Origin: Glandiceps talaboti
Lineage: Eukaryota > Hemichordata > Enteropneusta > Spengelidae
Reading direction: 5' to 3'
Length of the DNA: 64,000 bases
Assembly: GCF_964340395.1 (NCBI RefSeq)
Contig: NC_135571.1
Location: 12,446,440-12,510,439, forward strand
Program-made: the position numbers and the translations under genes
Shown here: positions 1 to 12,418 of the stretch, piece by piece
How the letters are laid out: each line of letters starts with the position of its first letter
Position numbering within the stretch: the first letter of the stretch is position 1
Notes under the pieces: model-generated
What the model saw: the letters and a program-made list of their open reading frames with translations, nothing else
Databases searched by the model: none
What the model was told of the DNA's origin: nothing

Positions 1-317
1 ATCTGTGTAACATCTGTGTCGTTGTGCTACGCATGCGCACTCGGTTGTAGCTCTTGTCTCATTCAATAGCCATTACTTATTCAACATTTACTGCACCTGT
101 GATCCACCTGGCCATCAGTTCGATAGTATAGTACGGGACAATGTACTCACTCCAACCTTCTACAGCCCCCAGGGAAGATACAATTGTACGTAAATTTATA
201 GATCAAGTGTGAAACTATGCTTCATTTGGACAGAGATGGTCCACTCTGAGTTTGTCTACAGTGATCTGGGTTTTTTTTATCTGTCTAGGCACTGGAGTCT
301 CCCAATGTACAACCCGT
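1..317. other. Non-coding left edge
   Basis: No open frame or splice-flanked segment that looks coding is visible here. It leads directly into an inverted-repeat element. Confidence 0.5.
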
Positions 318-618
318 TTCATGTTAGTGTTCACTGGCTGTGTTTGATATAGCTCACTTCATGTTAGTGTTCACTGGCTTTGTTTGATATAGCTCACTTC
401 ATGTTAGTGTTCACTAGCTGGCCGTGTTTGATACAGTCGTGCAGAAACCAATCACAAACTGCACAAAATGCTACACTTGAAGATAACAAGATTGAATGAA
501 TACAGTTTCTTAGACAAAATGTAGTAAGAAACTGCTACCTTCTTAAAATGTAGAGTTTACAGTTTCTTATCGGTTTATGCATGGTTGTATCCAACAGAGC
601 TAATAAACACGAACAGAC
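318..618. mobile_element. Short inverted-repeat element, family A copy 1
   Basis: The left end carries TGTTCACTGGCTGTGTTTGA and the right end carries its imperfect reverse complement (GGTTGTATCCAACAGAGC and flanking bases). The left end is present as three 40-bp tandem copies (about 319-358, 359-398, 399-440). A second copy of the same element lies at 45384-45697. There is no transposase frame, so this looks like a non-autonomous (MITE-like) element; the superfamily is not assigned. Confidence 0.5.
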
Positions 619-2220
619 ACGAGACAGCAACACCTATGCTAAAATCCATTTAACGCATTAGTATGTTTCAATTTTATATTAAATTATTGCTCTTGTTATT
701 ATTTAATTTTAAAAAAAAATTATTATTATTTTATTAATTTCAACTTTTTGTTTTTTTATTTCACTGGACTTTTTTATTTTTCGTCTGTGCTTTGTAACCT
801 TTAGTAATTCCTCAGGCTATTATGTGTTTGAATAAATGTAACTAACACGAAACGGATGTACTGCAGCTACAGCAGAGAGGGAGAGAGTTCAACGATCTGA
901 AATATCAGAGTGATTGACCGATCATATCGTCATTGTACACATAACCTTTGAGATAACTTAATTACACCACCAGTAGTTTCGAACAAGAATTAACCTTTAT
1001 CTCCTTTTCATACATTTGATTAATATAACTAATTTGTCGTTGTGCATTTAACCTGTAAAATAACAAAGATACACCACCACTGTGGAGCAACAAAATCCCC
1101 ACCCTTTTCACATGTATTTGCGGAATATACTAATTTGTTATGTTAATTTAGCACATTACGTGTGTTCCCTTGCAGTGCAACACTGACTTATATATGTCAG
1201 GAGCAGACATCGATAGTCGAGAAATCTTATATTAGACCTCACGTGGTTACTTCTGAGATGTTGTCATAGAAACGTGACGCAACTTTGCTTGAATCGTGAT
1301 GTTTTGGGGTTAGAGATACAGTTGTCTGTCGATTTGGCCTTGCTATGGGGTAAAATAAACACGACCTTTTTTTTATTGTTTTGTGTCGGTAAATTGACTT
1401 TTACTGACCAAGACGGCGAATGCTGACACAATGAAGACAACGAACCTCGTTTCAAATTTCCATTAAAATGAATTTTCACAAAAAGTACATGTGTCAGCTT
1501 AATTACTTGAAAGGCGTCGTGATTCTCTTTCTCAAAAATAATGCTTTTAACACTCAAAACTTTTTTTTTATTTAAATAAAATAAAATATGTCCCTATAAT
1601 TTACCATCTCCGCGTATTAAGTATGACTTCGTGCGTGTGCGTGGATGTGCACACTGAAATGGTAAATGAACGAATGGCTGCTGAAGTGGGTTGATAATGA
1701 TCAGTGTGTGTGTGTGGGGGGGGGGGGCGTATGTACTTGCATGCAAGTGCGTATATGTGCCTGCACGTTTGCGTATACCGTGACGTCCGCACCATTGCTC
1801 GGTGTCTGTTCACCAGAGTTCGGTATAACGCAAATATTGACTATATCTAAAGTAACTTAAACCAGACCTAGGATAAACAACATCTAGTCTGTAATACACA
1901 CATCATTAAACCTACTTTATAATAGTTACATGACGTCGACAGATTAACAGAGGTTACAAAGTTGAAATTGAGAAATTCTTTCAACTAAAAATTCAACATA
2001 TTGAGCTTTCATAATACATTACAGTTCTCTGGTTGTTAAGCAAAGTAGGACATGCCAGAAGTTGAGACACGCTTAACTAACAGGAAGTGTTGCTCAGTGA
2101 TTAGATTGATTTATAAGTAAGAAACCATGTACTATGTACATAACAATTCCTTGTGGCATACCACAACATGAGGTGTACGTGCGTCATGATTAGAAATAAG
2201 AACCTGTTTAACCCGAACAC
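619..2220. other. Intergenic, AT-rich, no gene seen
   Basis: Contains AT-rich stretches (about 680-790), short poly-T and a poly-G run near 1716-1727. Open frames here are short, lack family resemblance and are not flanked by convincing splice sites. Confidence 0.5.
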
Positions 2221-2223
2221 ATT

Positions 2224-2224
<1 letters not shown>

Positions 2225-2319
<95 letters not shown>

Positions 2320-2478
2320 CATACATATATATATAATGTACACACACATACACACACACAGGCACACACACATACATACATACATACATACATACATACA
2401 TACATACATACATACATACATACATACATACACACATACACGCACGCGCGCACACACACACACACACATACATACACA
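2225..2478. repeat. Compound CA / TA / CATA microsatellite
   Basis: Runs of (CA)n, (TA)n and (CATA)n follow one another. They create low-complexity open frames on both strands that are not genes. Confidence 0.95.
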
Positions 2479-3401
2479 AGCACATTTATATATGTGTATT
2501 GTACATATAACTTCATTTGAATATCAGAATAATACTCACTACTATAATTTACAATTACAGCATAGTTGTGCTAATAGAAATACGAAAATTATTACATAAA
2601 TATCACCACAATTTTTTAAGATCACACTGTGGTGCAAAACTAATAGAATATTCTAAATTATTTAAAATCTGATGAAGTGAAAACGGATTCCATTTTTTAC
2701 CTCTATTTCCTTCGTTTATTATCGTTTGTTTTCGATTTTGTTGTACCGAGAGAGCGCCATCGTTCCACAGTTCATTTACTATTAATAAAATAAATATAAA
2801 TATACACCTTGTGAGTTATATGTTCGTACTTCACTGGTTACATTTCTTTTCATTATACCCCTCCACCCACATTATATCTACATCTCATCTCATAATCACA
2901 TTAACACCTCGTTACTATAGTGATATGGTATTTGAATATTATCACATCATTAACACAACACGGATATTGACATCTGCTTTGGACGTAGTGCTGTGTCAAT
3001 GATCGGAAGGGTAATTTGAGGACAGGCGGGATTAGTCATTCTCTAACACTGATATACAATAGCTATGTATAATAGATTGGTTATATTGAAAACATTAACC
3101 AAAGACCATGTGTTGGCATGACATAGAAATCAAGTCGATAATTGCTGTTTGTGTTTTAGATAACTCAATAATAACGAGGAAATTGCTCATCAAACAACAG
3201 CTTCCAGCTACGCTAGATACTTAGAAATCATGAAACTTGAGAATATGAAAACAGAATTGAAACACCATAGCTGTGTTTTGAACTTATCTAGACTTCTTTT
3301 AATAATGTATAGTGATTGATATTTGATAGTGGTGTCGTTGTCCTCTGCAGGAGATTGAGCTCAAACAAGAAACGGGGTGAAGTGAGGTCTCATACCACTA
3401 C
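2479..3401. other. Intergenic, no gene seen
   Basis: Unique-looking AT-rich DNA without supported coding or RNA features. Confidence 0.45.
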
Positions 3402-3470
3402 ATGTATGTATGTATGTATGTATGTATGTATGTATGTATGTATGTATGTATGTATGTATGTATGTATGTA
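3402..3470. repeat. (TATG)n microsatellite
   Basis: About 17 uninterrupted tetranucleotide copies. Confidence 0.95.
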
Positions 3471-3526
3471 TTATGTGTGCGTGCGTGAAAAGTTTCAGAC
3501 TCTTTGGCAATCGCATTGGTTGTTTC

Positions 3527-3868
3527 ACACCACCACCACCACCACCACTATCAGCATCTCCACCACCGACACCACCACCACCACCATCACCACCACCACC
3601 ATCAGCATCTCCACCACCGACATCACCATCCCCATCACCACTACCACCACCACCGACACCACCACCGCCGCCGCCACCACCACCACCACCACCACCACCA
3701 CCACCATCATCAGCATCTCCTCCACCACCACCACCACCACCACCACCATCACCATCAGCATCTCCAACACCGACATCACCATCCCCATCACCACTACCAC
3801 CACCACCACCATCACCACCGACACCACCATCCCCATCACTACTACCACCATCACCACCACCACCATCA
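3527..3868. repeat. Interrupted (CAC)n triplet array
   Basis: About 340 bp of CAC/ACC triplets broken by GACACC and CATCAGCATCTCC-type units that themselves recur, so a longer-period minisatellite is built from the triplet. All frames are low complexity (His, Pro, Thr, or Gly/Val on the other strand), so I do not call a gene. Confidence 0.9.
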
Positions 3869-4049
3869 CAATGCATCTATGTGGTGAAGGTACTGTATTA
3901 ATTAACCCCCACAGACTAGATGGATGTTTGACCGACATAGCTTGAACAGAGGTCAACAACCCTATGTCTTACCACTCTGTGTCCTTCTTCCCTCCTTTGT
4001 CCTTTGAGACCGACTCCTCTCCTCACCGGAACACTAAAAATTGATTCAT

Positions 4050-4165
4050 TGCATGATTGCCAACATCGTCGAAAACCACAGCCTCTTTTACGGCACCGTC
4101 CAAGACGCACGTACCGCCGTTATTTCGCAGTGTCGCGAAAGAAATAACAGCCCTGGTTTTTGGAT
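4050..4165 (-). repeat. Dispersed repeat containing GCCGTAAAAGAGGCTGTGG core (reverse copy)
   Basis: Read on the minus strand, this segment matches 6505-6589 over about 90 bp. It includes a small palindrome (TTATTTC...GAAATAA around a GCGACACTGC-like loop) and the core. The core also occurs four times at 8749-9030 and once at 56703. Confidence 0.6.
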
Positions 4166-4628
4166 TGTCAACAGTGATTTCACTGATTGGTTCTGATATT
4201 ACGATGCATTGGTGGCAGTGGTGGGATTTGGCAGTAGTGGGATGTGGAACCGGTGAGATATCAGTCATAAATAATATAAAACATTCCCCTAATTTCATTT
4301 TTTTTTCCGAGAACTAATTTGTAAAATTTGATCCACCCTCTAATTTTCTTGGCCCTCCCCATTTGTGATTACTGAAGGCTCCCTAAGATAGGACACGACA
4401 CCTGGGTTATTGGGTCACTTAGGTCACGTGACTAACGCGATTTGATTTCAGATGTAAAAACAAGATGTAATTCAGCGTAATTAAAAATAACCTTCTGAAA
4501 TCAAGTAGTCAGGCCCCATAGGTGAATACACTTTGTATTCAATCAAGCCCTGTCATTTATCAACCAAGCCTCATCATTCAACGTTGAGTGCTTATCACAC
4601 TTGCTGGGGAGTCTCAATCAGAGATGAC

Positions 4629-5028
4629 GAGATTTGCATTTTGAGAAAATGACGTCATTCATACCAGCATAATAAATAGTAGACCAGCGGGGTTCCCATA
4701 GAGTAGGTATTCGAGTGTTGTTGAAGTGTTAGCTAGGCGATAAAACCATACACTGTAATTGTTTCCTTCGTGCTATCCGCCATCAAAGTCTTCAGTGCTC
4801 GTCGACAAAATAGACCGATTTGCAGATTTGAAGGGTGCTCGTGGACAACTACGATCAACTAAATCGGACATCAATTTTTGCTTCAAAATACTACTTTCTG
4901 AGTCGCGAGATATTGAAGACTTCCAACCGTCTTCAAGGTCGTCTTATTGACTTCAAAATCCGTTAACTCTACTGTGCTCGGATCTGCTGTTTCTACATTT
5001 TGAAAACATCATTCGAATACATGTACTA
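4629..5028 (+). promoter_or_regulatory. Candidate promoter and non-coding first exon
   Basis: An octamer-type ATTTGCAT (4632-4639), a perfect CRE palindrome TGACGTCA (4650-4657) and a TATA-like AATAAATA (about 4670) sit within 50 bp. About 340 bp downstream, TACTAG followed by GTAGGTATT looks like a 5' splice donor near 5029. If real, the segment could be the 5' UTR exon of the gene whose ATG lies at 12419, which has an acceptor-like CGTCTTCAG just before it. This is inference from motifs only. Confidence 0.25.
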
Positions 5029-5238
5029 GGTAGGTATTGTGTCCATGCATGCATCCCCCATTTTAATATTTCTTATCGCTAGAATCCAAATTGACTTCTT
5101 TACGCTTTACTGTTAATCGATTTCCTATAAAAGTTGTCATTAATAGATTGATATCTTTTACATAACAAACATTGCTTCACTCTGAGATAACAGTAAACAT
5201 TACGATTCTTTTTAGAGGCGTCTACTTTTTGATGTGTA

Positions 5239-5239
<1 letters not shown>

Positions 5240-5285
<46 letters not shown>

Positions 5286-5386
5286 ATGTATGTATGTATG
5301 TATGTATGTATGTATGTATGTATGTCTGTCTCTGTATGTATGTATGTATGTATGTATGTATGTATGTATGTATGTATGTATGTATG

Positions 5387-5449
<63 letters not shown>
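5240..5449. repeat. Compound TGTC / TATG / TA microsatellite
   Basis: (TGTC)n, then (TATG)n interrupted once by TCTGTCTC, then about 29 TA units. Low-complexity open frames here are not genes. Confidence 0.95.
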
Positions 5450-5451
<2 letters not shown>

Positions 5452-5622
5452 ATTCTATTTGTTTATCTATCTAAGCATCTTTGCAGAGGTCAGTTCTTCA
5501 TAAAATGGTAAGACGAAGTCACGCCATATGTCACATTGTTGTAGTGACTCTATGTATGTCAAACGTGTCTTGTCCTTCTCGTATTTATCGGCTTGGTCAT
5601 GATAGGGTAGATTGTCATAGTT

Positions 5623-5843
5623 CTCATTTTTGGCAGTGTTTTAAAATGTAAAGTGTTCAGCTAAAGTTCCATGAACTCTGTTGACACGTTTTGAGGTCTC
5701 ATTTTTGGCAGTGTTTTAGTGTTCAGCTAGGGTTCCATGAACTATGTTGACACGTTCTGAGGTCTCATTTTAGGCAGTGTTTTAAAATGTAAAGTGTTCG
5801 GCTATGGTGCCATGAACTCTGTTGACACCGTCGTTCTGAGGTT
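5623..5843. repeat. Three-copy tandem repeat, 66-80 bp unit
   Basis: Three diverged copies, each starting CTCATTTT(T/A)GGCAGTGTT and ending in TGTTGACAC...TGAGGT (about 5623-5697, 5698-5763, 5764-5843). The middle copy has lost about 10 bp. Confidence 0.8.
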
Positions 5844-8046
5844 GATCTGTGTTTTGAATCTATAGATTGTACTAACAAACAAAGAACACTGGATTCCTTC
5901 ATTCTGTCCTTTAACCTTTACCTGACCTTCTGACTCCTGCAGAGGTTGTTGTACGAAAACACCCCCAATGAATAAATTTAGAATGTATATATTCATTACA
6001 TTTTAAAGCAGTTAAAACGTAAAGTTATATCAGAGGTTCAGTTGGATTACCCTAAGGCCGTAGGGTAGTCTGTATTCAGGCGTGAATAATATTTTGTTGT
6101 ATTCCTAAAAACCTTCTGAAATATCTAAGTATTTATTACTAATTATGTGCACGTATGTAACCCATAACATGCGCACATTCTCTGTTCTATCTGTGACATG
6201 ATACAGAACGAACGCGCGCTACTCACCGAGGATTCGAACACATATATATAATCCGACGTCTGTACCATCAAACGTCCAACGCACACCATGTTTTAATTCT
6301 GTTAATTTCAGCAGCAAAAAGAGTATTAAAGATAAATTATGAAAAAAGTCAAGATGATTATTGACAGTCTAGCCGTAGGGTTAAAATTTGGCAGAGCTAT
6401 ATTTATAGAAAAGGTTAGTCCTAAACAAAAAGAGCGATATAATCCTATATACTCGTCAGGGCTTCACTGATAATGATTATTCTCACAAACCATGCAGAGC
6501 TGTTATTTCTTCCACGACACTACGAAATAACGAGATTGTAGCGGCGGCGCGGCTCGGACGGAGCCGTAAAAGAGGCTGTGGTTTACGACGATAATAATAA
6601 TGCGAGAACTTGGTATTAAAGCCCTGGCCTTTAAGTTCGCCAATCTACTTATGGTTCTACAGTTAGCCATCTTTTCCCCCGTTTTATTTCCTTTTCAAAA
6701 CATTTTTTTAAAATTAATCTATTCATTTTGCAGAATTCATTGACTTATTGGAATTGTAACTGATGTATTGTCGCTAATCTAGCAATCCTTACCTCGTTTT
6801 AGGATTGCTACACCAAAGACAAGTCTGTGGCTTTTTGTAGCAGAATCTTTGCTTTGAAATAAAGAACTTGTTATAAGCGAGAGTTGTTTGTTACGGCCTT
6901 TAGTAATGTTTTATAGAGAACCTGCTGAGAGTAACATCTCTACAGCCAAATAGTGTTATCATTTCTAAACTACTTCTCAATTTTTTCTTTGGCATTTATG
7001 TCAGACTGCAATATTTGAAATCATATAATCCCAATTTATTAAATATTGAAAATGTAATTGAAAAAAATTTTAATTTAAAAAATAGTACTTGAAAATTACT
7101 AGGTCAACATCCCATAATATATTACATAACAAATAGTTACTAACAGTGACATGACGTAAACCCCTTCTTGTTTTAGTACAATGCAATGTTGTTTGGTATT
7201 GCACACTAAACCACCGTTTCCATGGAAATGAAAAGAAAATAGAAGTTCACACGTTTGTTTTGGTAACCTCCTGTGGCCTCAGAGAGTCATTTATGGTCGT
7301 CTACAATTACGTCTTCGGAGGCCTCCGTTGTATCAGATTTCTAAAATCAGAATCTACGTTGCTGGACGATAATCCACCAAAATTGCTTATTTTCTGACCA
7401 GCTAACATCTGTCTGTGACAATCACGTTCGACAAAAAAACAATTCTGACGTCATTTCCGTTACCGAAGGGAGAATAAAATGAACTCTTTGGAAATTTGAA
7501 AAGGTTTCACGATTCTACATTCACGGTTAATGAAATCTAATCATGAAAGTTATTAAATTAAAGTTCATCCGATGAACTTTATGCGTATTGTTATAATTAA
7601 GTTGCTGGTCGTCAAGGGCAACGACTATTTACGCGAGACAAATATTGTCCATCGTTGCCTGATGAACACCGTGGCTTTGAGTTTATCAGAAAGCAGCCCA
7701 TATCATGTCGAGTTGATGAATTATGTTGCACAGGTCAAAGGTCATATGCCATAGGTTACTATTTAAAAAGAATCAGTGATATGAAATGTTATAAATAGCC
7801 AATATTTTAATCCACAGACTTAGCTTGGTCACAGTGTTAGTATTGTTCTCTACACCAAGTCATGTGGCACATATCAAAACTAAAAGAGATTATAATTGCT
7901 CTCTGTATGTATCTAAACTCATGTAAAAATATTTAATCAAGAAAATTATTTTACATATATTTATAACATTAGCCTATTTCATTGTAATATCTTTATGACA
8001 CTGTCTTATGTACCCAAATAGAAGTCAATTTCTATACGGTTGTATA
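5844..8046. other. Intergenic, no gene seen
   Basis: Holds one plus-orientation copy of the GCCGTAAAAGAGGCTGTGG repeat at about 6505-6589 and a second perfect TGACGTCA at 7446-7453. Open frames (for example 7572-7754) are short and not splice-supported. Confidence 0.45.
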
Positions 8047-8059
8047 TCTTATCTTATCT

Positions 8060-8090
<31 letters not shown>
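8047..8090. repeat. (CTTAT)n microsatellite
   Basis: About nine pentamer copies. Confidence 0.95.
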
Positions 8091-8258
8091 CGAATCTAAT
8101 CTAAGTATCTTATCTTCTTCGAAACACAGGAATGGTAGGAATACTGTTTTGAATTTGAAATTACCACTAACGTTCAACAATTAACTCCGTCAAAATCTAT
8201 TAAGTGTATATATCTTACAACAGCTAAAACAGGAAGTGTTTGCCAGAAAACTACACAT

Positions 8259-8400
8259 AGAATAGAATAGAATAGAATCTTTTATTGCATCCGTTTAGAA
8301 AACTATATTTGTTCATTGGATTTTCTGCAATAAGTGTTTGGTGCTACAAACTAGTAAATATATAAACTCGAGTAATAATAGTTAACAAAATAAGAAAGTA
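8259..8400 (-). mobile_element. Probable 3' end of a non-LTR retroposon, antisense
   Basis: Read on the minus strand, an AATAAAAG-like signal (reverse of CTTTTATTG at about 8279) is followed by a short (ATTCT)n tail. This arrangement is common at the 3' ends of invertebrate LINEs and SINEs. No reverse transcriptase frame is seen, so only a truncated end would be present. The inner limit is not determined. Confidence 0.3.
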
Positions 8401-8688
8401 AGGTTTATACGAAAGTTTAAACTTTAGGTTAGATAAATGTTATATATATCTTTTAACTCTGCAGAATGTCTTTCCTTTTGATAAGCGCTTATTTTATGAA
8501 AGTTGTCAGTGCCATTAGTATGTGTCTTTGATCAGAGTTAAAAAGAGTACATATACAAATATATAGACTTGGATACTTGGCAATCCTGCGACAAGTGATG
8601 GTGAATAAATCATTCATAAAATCATTTAGATTGAGCAAAGCAGTTGGTGGTAATTCAAAAATTCAAATTCAGAACACTTTCCTGTACT

Positions 8689-9031
8689 TCGAAGTGCATA
8701 TGTCTTGGCTTAGTGTAAAGGAACTGCAAGCCAGAGTAAAAATTTTCTGCCGTAAAAGAGGCTGTGGTTTACGACGAAGTGCATATGTCTTGTCTTAGTG
8801 TAAGGGAACTGCAAGCCAGAGTAAAAATTTTCTGCCGTAAAAGAGTCTGTGGTTTACGACGAAGTACATGTGTCTTTGCTTGGTGTAAAGGAACTGCAAG
8901 CCAGTGTAAAAATTTTCTGCCGTAAAAGAGGCTATGGTTTACGACGAAGTACATGTGTCTTGGCTTGGTGTAAGGGAACTGCAAGCCAGAGTACAATTTT
9001 TCTGCCGTAAAAGAAGCTGTGGTTTACGACG
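8689..9031. repeat. 84-85-bp tandem array, four copies
   Basis: Each unit contains AGGGAACTGCAAGCCAG (or a one-base variant) and the core GCCGTAAAAGAGGCTGTGG followed by TTTACGAC (cores at 8749, 8834, 8919 and 9004). The core is also found singly elsewhere in the window, so a dispersed element seems to have been caught up in tandem amplification. Confidence 0.85.
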
Positions 9032-9329
9032 ATGGGAAACTGTACAGTAATACCAAGACGAATCTCTGGACTACAAATACCTATATCATTTTTTTTAAAT
9101 GAGTGGAATTTTCCTCCTTCAATATAACATGATATATATGAAATGTAACTATGCAAAGTTTTTAGCTTCGCTGTCAAAAAGACTATAGAAAGAATTATAC
9201 ATAATCATAAGGTATGTCAACTCTATCAGTGCCCCGTGTGTCCCTATGAATGCTCTCCTGTACAGTTCCTATGTGCGTCTAAAATATTTTGTACTTCAAT
9301 TCTTGTCTTTCCGACTAACATTTGTGACA

Positions 9330-9800
9330 TCATTATTTTAATCTATTTTAGACTAGAATTTAAGGCATAACACTTACATGTGATATCCGGGATGATAAAA
9401 CTTATTTCCCCGCCAAAATTTTAGACCAAAACTTCTCGTTCTGTAATTTTGTTTACGTTAGAACTTGATTTTAGGCTGGAATCATAGACATAACACGCCA
9501 AAGTATTGTTGTGAATCTATGATAAAATTGTTTCGCGCCAAAATTATCTGACAAAAAACACTTATTTATCTCGACCTTTTAGAAACGTCATAACTTTCCC
9601 TTAGACTGGAATCATAGAATATTACCTATTTGTGATTAATACTAAAATGGTGTTTCTTCGCCTTCAAAGATATTGAACAAATATTCTTGCATTTTTTTTC
9701 AAAATTTACAGTTTTATTTTAGACGAGAATAATAGAAATTGTCCTTAGTTACTTATTTTTATCACCACTTTTGATTTTAATGATGGCATATCATTTTTTT
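9330..9800. repeat. Old diverged tandem repeat, about 120-bp period
   Basis: The phrase TTAGACTGGAATCATAGA and near variants recurs about every 120 bp (near 9350, 9472, 9602, 9719), with degenerate intervening CGCCAAAATT-like sequence. Copies are strongly diverged. Confidence 0.5.
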
Positions 9801-12093
9801 CTTCAAAACTTGAAAAATATCGATTCCATATTTTTCTGTCAGCATGCGTGATGGTGAAGAGGTCGTAGAGCATATACATTCCGATGTAAGGTTAGACCTA
9901 AAGTTATAGGATAGACGAAATATTTGAGGGATACCACGCTGACATGACATATTTTTACATAAATCAGCTCAAATTGACGAATTTGTCTGATTTATTTGTA
10001 ATGGATGTTCCAATTCACTTATGCAAATGTGAAAAAAATTAAGCAGTTGGAGATTGCTGCAGTTTTAGTGAAATTGCTGAAATGCACGTAAATTGGCAAT
10101 TCGCAGACGTCGGAGTTAATTAATCAATGATATTACTGGTGATCTATACGTGCACTGTGTTACATACAAACTATTGGTAAGTTCGCGAACCTAGTAGTGT
10201 CAGAGATAATGTAAAAAGGTTACTTAAAAACTATCAATTCTAGCACTTAACGTCACTTCATTTCACTTAATTTTATTTCTAACATACTGTACACCATAGC
10301 CTGTCTGTACATCACGATCTTGTGTTTGCTTCGCTGTAAAGCAAAAGACAGATAGATAGCAAACAGGCTGCGTCTGATTGGAACTGTACACTTACCAGGT
10401 GTGTGCTGGGTCACATATTTAGGTTAACAATGTTCTACTAGATCCAGTGTGTTAGTTTTATTTTTATGTGACTGGTTTTCTTTTTCATTTGCTAAAATTC
10501 TTTTCTATCGAAACTAGTTTGAATTCCTTCCTATATAGCTATATGCACACGAGTTGGGTTTCCTGAACCAGAAATAATTTCCGATGCGATACCATTGGTG
10601 TTACAATATCTGCATCTCCTTTGGTGTAATGAATGTTGACATAGACATCTCTCGTGGCTCGTCAGTTGGAAGCTATTTAGTCTAACCTTGTTATCTAGGT
10701 GAGATGCAATTGCCTTATCGTTGCCATAGCAACCCGAATTGCTATGTCTATCAAGTGTGGGCAGTCATATTATTTTGCAATTTTGACTCGATTTTAGTAA
10801 TGGAATTAAGTAACAGTAATAAAATGAAGTCAAAGTTGATAATTAAGCAAATGATTCATAATTTTCTGTATATAACTGTGAAAAGGGGTATTTTATCAAC
10901 CTTATCCTGAAAAAAGTATATTACCATCACTAGATTTTAATTTTGCATAATTAATATACTAATTAATCTGTACATGAGATAACTTGATAATTAAACACAT
11001 GATTCATACTGTAACTTTAGGTACAATGCTGAAAAAATAGTTATTGTAACAGAAAATGGACATATAGTGAAATATTTTGAATTGAATTGATATGAAATTT
11101 ATTCCTCCAGAAAATGACAAAATATACATTCTTTGAATATACATTTCGACAACCCGTTGCCAATGTTCTTACAGTATGTAGCGTTTAGCATATTTCTGCA
11201 ATTTATCATAATTTCAGAACAGTTTTTCATGTACAGGGGCTTACATCATCGACATTAACAATAACGTGATGAATTAATGAATAATGAATAATAAATATAT
11301 TACAATTATATTACAAAATCTCACAAATGTAATAAAATATCACTATAGCACAATTTGATCGTCTAGTGACATTTTCAAGCCAGACAGTCAAGTCTCTGCT
11401 ATAAAAACTCCCCGCCCTCGAAAAATCTCGACCTTTCAAAGAATGTTTTACTTACTTATGAAATTCTTCCCCCCAAAAAAGGAATCATTTCACCAACATT
11501 TATATATTATTTCCTCATTTGCCTTCTGTTCTCGGAATTTTTCAAATTTGTCATCTTTAAATGTAATTTGCCCACCAACGTCTCTTGAAGTAGGTCCCTT
11601 CTGATTCATATGTCACTTCAGACATAGAATACGTCGAAATCTGACTCTCCTCGTTATCAAATATTTGATATTTGAACATGTTATGTCTGTGAAACATGTC
11701 GCCGATGTATTTCGAACAGAAGTTGTTATACTATCAGAACTGATAAGTTATGTCAAAGGTCAACCAACTATTAACTCCCTTCCCGCCAAAGATTTTGAAC
11801 AAATTCATCAAAAAATTTCGAGCAAATTCAATTTATCATTATTTTGTAACTGTATTGCTTATTTCAATATTATTCTGAACCGAACCCAAGATTTTGTGCC
11901 TCTTTGCGATATTTTTATCAAAATTTTGAGTGCAAGTGCAACATATTTCGCGACATTATCATGAAACAAATATAGTCTGCATATTCCGAACACATGTCAC
12001 TCACTGGTGTTATTTTATGGGCTAGGAGTCAAGGCGTTGCAAATTAGTTACATAACATGATACAGTAATCTGGTTATATTACATGTTATATAT
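9801..12093. other. Intergenic, no gene seen
   Basis: AT-rich sequence with short open frames only (for example 11665-11964). I see no family resemblance, splice structure or RNA gene. Confidence 0.45.
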
Positions 12094-12418
12094 TTACTCA
12101 TTGCTATTTTTCGTCTGATGTGTAATGTTCTTCTCTCCTTGTTGAAATTCCAGCGTGTCTCCTGCCTCGGACGGATGAGTAGCAATTTGACATACGATAT
12201 CGTGGACTCGTGACTGCTTGTACAACTCAGTGAACTGGGGCGCAGAACGAGAAAGAGCCGAAGCAGGGTCGTTTATACTTGCATACTTATTCGTATACAT
12301 CAGATTTTGGACCACATACGCGTGAAAGTATTTTTTCAGATACGTGAGACGTTGAATTTAGAAGATTTCGTGATCGAATTGTGAATTTTGTAACTATTGT
12401 CGCCGTCTTCAGGATAAA

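Noticed and set aside
2101-2599. Several open frames of Cys/Val/Tyr or His/Thr repeats
   Set aside because: They are read-through of CA/CATA microsatellites. The same applies to frames at 3316-3959, 5172-5511, 21840-22246, 23597-24442, 31238-31552 and 33216-33602.
4759-4950. Short frame with DLKGARGQL, similar to a stretch in MUSTN1 proteins
   Set aside because: Only about nine residues agree, the remainder of the family pattern is missing and no donor follows at the right place. Probably chance.
7572-7754. 60-aa plus-strand frame
   Set aside because: Short, no convincing splice borders and no family likeness.
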